DNA of 64,000 nt from Drosophila miranda. Its lineage: Eukaryota; Arthropoda; Insecta; Diptera; Drosophilidae. The translations under genes and the position numbers were made by a program. The DNA lies in assembly GCF_003369915.1 (NCBI RefSeq), contig NC_046674.1, forward strand, positions 124,001-188,000, given 5' to 3'. The notes below the pieces were generated by a model that saw only the letters and a program-made list of their open reading frames with translations, searched no databases and was not told the DNA's origin. How positions within the stretch are numbered: the stretch's first letter is position 1; every line of letters begins with the position of its first letter. Shown here in pieces: positions 57,301 through 64,000 of this stretch.

Positions 57301-57722
57301 GTGCAGTCATCGTGGATGCCATCGACATCGGAGTCGCTATCAATGCAGCTGGAATCGAGGGCATTCTCATCGATGGACACAATCGAGATAGTCGTACTCC
57401 GAATGGAGAGAGTGGGCGAGGTCTTAGCCCCTTTACTCTGACTGATATTCACTGTATGCTCGATGCTAATGAGCTTGGGATCCTGTGACTTCATATTCGC
57501 TTCCGCCTTGGGTTTTGACTGGGGCTCCTCATCGCTGCTGCTACTCGTATCTTTGGTCATTGGTCCCTCAACCTTGAGGGTAGGCACATTATCGATGAGT
57601 ATGACACCGGAATCTGTGGATGAAGTGCTGCAGTTCTTGCCAGTCGTCAGATTAATGATCCGATTGCTCATATCGGCACTCAACGGCTGCCCGTTCATAT
57701 TCCTTTCATAATTCACATGCAT
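54352..57722 (-). CDS. Peptidoglycan recognition protein LC, x form (Imd receptor)
   Basis: Exons 56876-57722 (cytoplasmic), 55376-55606 (membrane), 54813-54964 and 54352-54732 (x ectodomain) give 536 residues. The 282-residue cytoplasmic exon is Ser/Asp-rich and carries the RHIM-like amyloid core near 226-248 (VTFGDKHFYEGPVTIQQFLI), which engages Imd. The membrane exon has AISITVAFVLLTTLLGIILA; with no signal peptide this is a type II protein. The ectodomain has [56 protein letters not shown] and HRQLSATESPGEELYKII, with Ser for the catalytic Cys. PGRP-LC binds DAP-type peptidoglycan at the plasma membrane and activates Imd/Relish. Two further cassettes and a PHD first exon share the membrane exon. 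A nearby inner ATG (MNGQPLSADM) is a possible alternative start. Confidence 0.93.
55376..55606 (-). CDS. Shared PGRP-LC transmembrane exon
   Basis: 231 nt, phase 1 at both ends, 77 residues from SKLDDPGQQAPMLCPYLP to RLNIPINSTI, with one strong membrane helix (AISITVAFVLLTTLLGIILA). Both upstream exons (cytoplasmic/RHIM or PHD) end in phase 1, and all three downstream cassettes begin in phase 1, so this is the common joint of the locus. Confidence 0.9.
55638..55681. repeat. Short ATCAATGATG tandem repeat
   Basis: Four units of (A/G)TCAATGATG make up about a third of the 123-bp gap between the PGRP-LC membrane exon and the PHD exon. Confidence 0.8.
55730..56012 (-). CDS. PGRP-LC alternative first exon with a PHD finger (rPGRP-LC)
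   Basis: 283 nt from ATG (MLDSALECCQKCRG) to CAGC|GTAAGA, ending in phase 1, so it joins the membrane exon as ...LEVLEQ-R-SKLDDPG. It has a full C4HC3 pattern: C9, C12, C25, C30, H35, C38, C59, C62, with the typical Trp two residues before the last pair (SWKCDGC), then a coiled, charged stretch (LSKWLEQSLRQHEKRLEVLE). This replaces the RHIM-bearing tail. It matches the regulatory isoform rPGRP-LC described in D. melanogaster, whose variant PHD domain binds phosphoinositides and sends receptors for endosomal degradation to end the response. With the x cassette the protein is 348 residues. Confidence 0.85.
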
Positions 57723-59439
57723 CGCGTAATCAGAACTTGACTCTGGGAATATCTCTCTGTCTCTCTCTGTTTCGTGTTCTGCTGCTGTTGGTTTAGCTAT
57801 TTAGCATCCCCCCTCCCTCAGATTTGGGAGAACATTTTTGCACATTCAGAACTTGTTCTTTTTGTGGTATCGGATTTTCTGACACTGTTGGAGGCTCAAG
57901 GCTTTTGGCAAATATCACATCACATTATGAGCATCTGCAAACAGTAACATTTGATCTCTACTCAGTTGAAATTCTGTTTGAAATTTTCTCTTTGTTTGAT
58001 TATGTCTTTGATGTTTATCTTTGTGCACTTTTTTACTTGAGTTTACCAGACTTTATACAATAATTTAATCCAATCTTTGGACACATTTAAAATAAAGAAT
58101 ATAAGAACATAAGAAAAGAAAAAAAGTTAGATTTTATATTTCAACAATTGCATAGCTTTTAATCGTTTTATTGTTATCAGAGAGACAGTTTTCCTTGTGA
58201 TTTATTCGTATACTATATTTTTATTAATAGATCATTTATATGCCATATTTGATAATGAAGGCTGCTGTCTTAGGGGCCTGTCTGCATTATTATTTTTTGG
58301 AATATACAATTATATTTCGTATTATAAAACCTGTAGCCCAGCACTGCTCAAACCTAAAAATTATGCAGTTTTCTATTGTATGCCCCTCTTTCAATTTTGA
58401 TTCATAAAGTTACCCAATCAGCCCCATAAATTGACGCTTGACGTTTTCACACTGGAGACGACAACGACTAGACCGAGAGGCTTATGCAAATTATCTATAA
58501 TCATTGACGTAATATATTTACTTTAGTTCCGAGAAAAGCTACGCTGCTGCCAACCACTGGCTATAGTACAGATCCATTCGGACTTGTTGTGTGTACCTAT
58601 TTGTCTATAACTATGACGTCCCGTCCGGTTGAAAAAAATATTTAACACCTTTCCAAGACAATCGAAACTCTTTCATTGCACAAACTGGGAGAATAAATTC
58701 GCGGAACTTTGATAAAAAAAACCCACGAGAGGGGTTGTGCCTGGCCATAGAGTTGGCACAGAGCGGGCTTTTGAGATAACACACGAACAACCGCTACAAA
58801 TGAGGAGCAAAAATAATTTGTGAGCGCACCAATACACTCAAATCTAAGCGGCCATTGTCACCAATACATCCCTACATCCCCTGTATCTGTATGTATCTGT
58901 GTCTGCGTTTCTGTCTCTTTGTTGGGCTCCGAGGTTCTGTTCAAAGTGGAGGCTGTCTCTCTGACTGTCTGTCTCTCTTTTTTTTTTACGTTTTTTCGAA
59001 AATTATCATTAAATATTGCCTACTACTCGCATGTGCAAATTAATTGATTTTAGCTTGAACGTGTTTTCATTTGTGGTTTTTTTCCTTGAACATTTTTCCA
59101 TTTCCATTTTGAAATTCTTTCATCGCTATTTTTGTTTGATCATTTTTATTGTGATTACTCTAATTTACACTTTTTACACACATATACATACATAATACAT
59201 ATATATTTAATGTGATTGTTGTTAACTTTTTGGTAGCACCAAAAATTAAAACAAAATCTTCTCAACTTAAAAAAATGCTCACAAAATTATCAAAAAAAAA
59301 TAGAAAACATTTTTACGGACTTCCAAAAGGCCGACGCGAATCGAATGCAGCACATATGTACATGTAAATATTTGTACCACTATATAGATGTTGTAAAATG
59401 ATCAGCGATTCGTTTTATTGTAATTTTATTGCGCGCCAA

Positions 59440-59520
59440 AGATGAAATTGTCGAGCAGCGGCGCGTTCGAATGACTCTGATCGACTGAGCGGGCGATCCG
59501 ATCACACGGCGGATCGTCAG
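59440..59520 (-). promoter_or_regulatory. Candidate PGRP-LC promoter
   Basis: A CpG-rich block in AT-rich DNA. On the minus strand it has GCTCAGTCGATCAGAGTC, which includes a TCAGTC initiator, followed by CATTCGAACGCGCCGCTGCTCG. It is 1.7 kb upstream of the PGRP-LC start codon. No TATA box is seen. Inference only. Confidence 0.3.
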
Positions 59521-59559
59521 GCTGGAGAGTCAGAGACCCCCCGAAGCACATAGGGAAAA

Positions 59560-59598
<39 letters not shown>

Positions 59599-62329
59599 GA
59601 GGGGAGGGAGAGAGAGAGATAGAGAGCCACAGGTCTGCTTGAGAATCGCTGTTTATAATTTTTTGATTTGGGCTTGATTTTGCGCTGCAACTTCGAGAAC
59701 GCGCTTTAAAGCTTTACGTTATACTAAAATATATTTTGAATATTTTATGAATTTTTTTCACCAACTTCTGACTTTGGAAAACCTTGTCCTAATTATGCCC
59801 AACTAAAATCTATAGATGGTAGGTAGGTATATATTTATGTATGCTGTTCTACAAGTCTTACCAGTTTTATTAAGCGTACGTTGCAGCAGGTTGTTGCCGC
59901 TTTTTCCTCTCTTTCTGAAATGGTAATGGGACCCAAGAATTCCGAGATCGTATGCATGTGATACGGCTGCATTCTGGGAGATCGTTATATCTTGGTTTAA
60001 TTACTCGATTTCCCCATGCGTCACTGCGTAACCAGTTCTTTCGGTTTTTTTTTTTGTATTTCTGTCTGTCTGGTTCCAGATATTCGTCAAATTTATAATG
60101 ATATTTCTCTAGATACGCCCCATCGCTGGTAGCTGGTACCTGGAGCTGAAACTGAAGCTGGAGCTCTCTCGACAGCACTTGGCGGTTAGTTAGTTCTCCA
60201 GCGCCCAACCGACGATGACTGTTTGTTTTTGTTTAGACGTATACACAGATACGGTACTGTATATACCGCGAAACGCATATATATTTAACTTTTGTTTTTT
60301 TTTGTGTTATTTGTTCATCCAATAAACAACACAAATCTCTTGCTCTCTCCCCGGCGGCTGGTTCACGGCATTCACGGTGGTACACGTGCGGCCAAAAATT
60401 TTAACATTTCAAATTGCGCTACCATTTCGAGAATTGTTTTTCTTTTGTGCACCACCGCAATGTGTTTTTGGTCTATTTTGTTTGTTGTATTTTCTTCCCA
60501 TTCGCAAAATAGCCGTTGTACTTGCTCTGTGGCAAAAATATTGAATGTAATTATTGCTTGGCCGCTTTTTTATCGCACACATTCTATGATGATCGGTCAC
60601 ATTGTCTGATAGTCTGATGAAGAGAGTGTCGGGGAAAACTTTTTATGGATAAATTATGCAACAACAAAACAGCCATACATTGAAATGCTCGGCTCTTCCT
60701 TGGATGCTGGGATGGGTTGAAAGCTTGTCAAGTTTGTATTGGTACTTGAAATTTTCGAGGGACTCAATAGTATAAGCAACGTATAGCATTTAATTCCAAA
60801 AAAACTAAAATATTGTTAAATCAAAAATCTTTATAGCTGAAATTGCTGTTAATATACCAAGAAAATATTGAAAATACTTACATTTAATATCAGAAGCTCT
60901 ACAAAATGTTTATATGTATATTCTGCATAAAAAGTTGTTGTTACAATTACCAGAAAAATTCCAGAAACAATACAAAATATATAAGAAAAATATTAATACT
61001 AAAAAAAATCTTTTGAAAAGCGCTGTAAAATATCAAGAAAATACTGAAGTAATAACTACATGAAATACTGACATTGAACAGTAAAAATAACAAAAAAACT
61101 AAATAAAGTTTACCAAAAATGGTAAAAATATTTTTTTGAATAATCGCAGTTTCTGTTCTACTTCCTCTGAAAAGCTCATAAAAAACGGCGTTAAGGTACT
61201 ACGAAAATACTCAAATACTACTATCAGGTAAACTAAAAAAAAATTACAGAAATACTGACAATCAATACTATAAATACTAAAAAATATACCAGGAATAAAA
61301 AAAATTTTCTTGAAAAATAGCAAAGCGCTGTTTAAACATATACCAAGAAAATACCCCTCTCTCTATGGAAATGCTGATGTTATCTATCGATCTTCTACAA
61401 GCTACCAACTTCTTTATTGGTCGCCCATTTCTTTGTTTGTGTACAAATCATTTCCGATGAATTTTCAAGTTGAATACCTATAAATAAACCTTATACCAAT
61501 CGTAATACCATTTGTATATGCCCTTACACCATTTTATCATTTTCTTTCTTTAATTATTATTAATTATAGTGGTTCCCTTTTTTGCGTGTGGTTTCTACAC
61601 ATGCCGCACTTTCGTCATTGTTTTCTCAGCCCCATGGCATCACTCTTGAGGCCAAATTTGGTCCGCGGGGGTATATTCGAGTATGATTTATTTCTTTAAG
61701 GGCGTTGCTATTTGATGAATGAATACGATGAGTGGTTTCAGTGAAGGTCGTCGATTAGACACACCCACCATGCAGGAAGAAGTATTCAAGAATATTATAG
61801 AATTAGGAGTGTACCAATGGAAAACGTTCTAGCAGTTTTGGTTCCAGTAATTATATCAATAGGTAATTTTCCAGTAATCACGAGAATTACTCCAGTAATG
61901 TAGCAAAATCTATCCTGTGAAAGGGCTATATGTAGCGACCTCAATTTATATGTACGTACATCATTTGTTTTTCGTGCATTTTTTTGTTGTACAGTATTTT
62001 AATTAAGTTGAAAACCAGATAAATAACAGGCGACGACGACAGCGACAGTCAAAACACTATCCCCCATACACAAGTGAACATGAAGCTACCGATAATGATG
62101 GTTGTACTTGCATACACAATCATACGTATGATACAGATATGTGTATAGTAGAGTAGATAGAGTATATATGGGCACGATCATATAGTATACTACAGTGCTC
62201 ATGAGAGTGTTAAAAGCTGGTCTACTATATACATTTACTGATAGGTTCGGTTCGGTGTTTGCGGCTTGGGAATTTCCAGCTTTTGAGCAACAGTTAAAAA
62301 AAAATTAAGAGAGAGGGTGAATCGCAGAC

Positions 62330-62336
<7 letters not shown>

Positions 62337-62362
<26 letters not shown>
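62337..62362. repeat. (GA)n microsatellite
   Basis: Thirteen GA units, preceded by imperfect GAGA sequence, downstream of PGRP-LA. Confidence 0.85.
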
Positions 62363-62363
<1 letters not shown>

Positions 62364-62573
62364 GAACTGCTCTATAAATAAACGTACATATGTCTCTCTC
62401 TCAACCGGTTTGGTTTTTTTTTTGTTTAAACCAAAACCCAAGTCAGACATAACCGATTAGCCAGAAGAAAAAAGAAAGCTCGTGTCGTTTTCTTGTTTAG
62501 TATATATGTATATTAAATGTAATTTGTATTTGGATACTCTTTTAGGTGGTATGAAGTCTATGGAAAGGTAGGT

Positions 62574-63746
62574 CTACTGCTTGGCATCCCAGGAGGCACG
62601 CGTCATGCCCAGCTCGCTCCCACAAGCGGGTGCATCGTCCAAGCCACAGCCATAAAAATGGGGCCATTTTCGGATCTCCCGAAACACATTGACGCCGGGA
62701 CTCTTGGCCGTCTTCGTCTGGAATCAACAGAACATGTCAAATGGCTTTTGGTCCTCTGGTTTTGCTTTACCTGATTCTGGGCCACCAGTTTGTAGTCTGC
62801 TTCCAGCTGGTGATTTGCCACTGCATGGGCAAGCAGAAATTGGACACCTTCCAGCTGCTTGGGTGATGGCATGTACCGTCCGTAGTCACCCATAAAGGTA
62901 ATGGCCAGCGTCTGGTTGGCATACGTGTTAGCCCAGTCCCATCCACGGCCCACATAGATGTTTCCCTCGTCGGAGACCTGCCAAAATATATGCGTAAAAC
63001 GGAAAAGGAGAAATGGACGTGCAGGGCATATAATTATATCTGGATTGGGGATTTCGTTTTTCTTTTGGTCTTACGTACATAAAAGTTGGACTGAATATCT
63101 GGTAGGATCTTCTCCGCCACTGCGGCGTCTTGGATGGTACGCATTTTGATGGAGCATTTGTAGACATTGGAACAGGGTATCGACTGGACTCCTATGTGTG
63201 TAATCAGGACATAGGGAATGGGTCGCCGGAGGGGAACTGTCAATGGCCGGACGTTGCTCGAGGCGCCCCACTGTATCCGATCGATGACGAGATGACCATT
63301 TCCTAGATTCGGAACTGTACAATTGGTGAATTTTGCTATGGCGGATGGTACGCATTAGCCGGTCCCGACTTACACGTATCGTGGTCATAGGTGTTCCCAA
63401 AGTAGATCGCCTTGTTGGCGCCCTCCGATCGTGGTCGATTCAGTTCCACATAGAGCACAATCAGTGCTGTGGCTAGGACGAGAAGGATGAGTGTGATCAG
63501 TAGGATGGTGTTCCGGTTGAGACGCTTCGATGGGGAATTATCGCGACTTCGATTACTGCTGCTGTTGATTCCTGTCCAGAAAATAAAAACACCCAAAAAA
63601 TGGTTTACTTTTTGATTGCGGCGGAGATCTCCAGTTGGGAGGAATCTCCCCATACTTGAGGAATCTCTAGAGTGTCCCAGGCTTGGTTCTGGTGTGCGTC
63701 TCCTGCGCGCCGTGCGCTCCGAGTGCACTTTGAGCAACAGTTTCAT
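62574..63746 (-). CDS. Peptidoglycan recognition protein LA
   Basis: Exons 63656-63746, 63374-63571, 63079-63314, 62771-62977 and 62574-62717 (phases 1, 1, 0, 0) give 291 residues. An Arg-rich cytoplasmic start (MKLLLKVHSERTARRRR) leads to a membrane helix (NTILLITLILLVLATALIVL) with no signal peptide, so it is type II. The PGRP domain runs from RIQWGAS through NIYVGRGWDWANTYANQTLA, GDYGRYMPSPKQLEGVQFLL and TKTAKSPGVNVFREIRKWPH to a C-terminal tail with three cysteines (CGLDDAPACGSELGMTRASW). The zinc-ligand HTA is replaced (THIGVQSIPC) and the catalytic Cys is Ser (KSPG), so it should not be an amidase. In D. melanogaster PGRP-LA modulates Imd in barrier epithelia, partly through an isoform with a RHIM-like N-terminus; that exon would lie beyond the right edge. 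Confidence 0.87.
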
Positions 63747-64000
63747 TGCGTATATGCACGGAAAAACAGTAGCCTATTGCTTATCAAAATTCGTTTGCCC
63801 ACATAAGACAGGTAATTATAAGAGTTAATTATTATGAGTAATTGCCCAGCGCTGAATCATCCAAATTATCATAATAACTGAGGCACGAGAGAGTGGCACA
63901 GAGCAGACCGGTGGCACGCCAATGGCGACCGATAAATAGAGAGAAGACCGGAACTCCAGCGCCAATGGCACCGCACCTGAACCCGTCACAGAAACAACTG
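63747..64000. other. PGRP-LA upstream sequence
   Basis: 254 bp to the window edge with no coding exon seen. It may include the promoter of this PGRP-LA form. Confidence 0.5.

Larger units (their letters stand above)
57723..62573. other. PGRP-LC upstream region and gap to PGRP-LA
   Basis: About 4.9 kb without a supportable coding exon. One minus-strand frame (59870-60208) lacks an ATG and any known domain. There are GA runs at 59573-59593 and 62337-62362, a (T)n tract, and around 60.8-61.3 kb an AT-rich part with repeated AAATACTGA/ACCAAGAAAATA motifs. 5' leader exons of PGRP-LC are expected here but I could not place them. Confidence 0.55.

Noticed and set aside
59870-60208. 112-codon minus-strand frame upstream of PGRP-LC
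   Set aside because: It has no ATG (opens with TTG), no recognisable domain and no splice context linking it to PGRP-LC or PGRP-LA. It might be leader sequence.

Overview
This window is nuclear DNA from a fruit fly of genus Drosophila, most likely the obscura group (pseudoobscura/subobscura relatives). The gene set is fly: Atg2, an AHCY-like/IRBIT gene, UGP, an SVIP-type gene and the PGRP-LA/LC/LF immune-receptor cluster. Short introns, abundant CA, GA and GATA microsatellites and CAACAA-rich leaders agree. The obscura-group call is an inference from protein divergence and the dispersed repeats, not a database result.

Layout. 1-24 kb has no convincing protein-coding exon. It holds microsatellites, five copies of one DINE-1/Helentron-like element (two of them full-length, about 1.1 kb, near-identical and inverted to each other at 18.1-21.2 kb) and a GA/TTCGAA-rich promoter-like block at 15.4-15.9 kb. 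A possible leader exon on the minus strand near 23.2-23.4 kb suggests much of it could be the first intron of a gene lying to the left. 24-39 kb is a gene-dense block: a DEK_C/SWIB chromatin protein (+), AhcyL1 (-, 3 exons), a secreted protein with WFPYAPGEP repeats (-, 3 exons) and intronless Atg2 (+). 39-42 kb holds a small SVIP-like gene (-, 3 exons) and copies of a second, degenerate dispersed repeat that also lies upstream of Atg2. 42-50 kb is UGP (+, two alternative first coding exons), with a secreted-protein gene nested on the opposite strand in its first intron. 50.5-63.7 kb is the PGRP cluster, all on the minus strand: PGRP-LA (upstream), PGRP-LC, PGRP-LF.

Function. The PGRP cluster is the peptidoglycan-sensing front end of the Imd pathway. 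PGRP-LC has one cytoplasmic/RHIM-like exon, one transmembrane exon and three alternative ectodomain cassettes (x-, y- and a-like), all joined at phase 1. An alternative PHD-finger first exon, also phase 1, gives the regulatory form (rPGRP-LC). PGRP-LF is a membrane decoy with two ectodomains and almost no cytoplasmic tail; PGRP-LA is a related type II membrane protein. All ectodomains lack the catalytic cysteine of amidase PGRPs. I reconstructed exon boundaries by hand from splice signals and reading phase; in every multi-exon gene the phases close, except for one doubtful donor in PGRP-LF.

I found no wholly new molecular system. The most notable items are the 1.1-kb inverted repeat with hairpin-RNA potential, the repeat family flanking Atg2/SVIP at a possible rearrangement junction, a GA/CT microsatellite serving as the polypyrimidine tract of AhcyL1, and the modular PGRP exon architecture.
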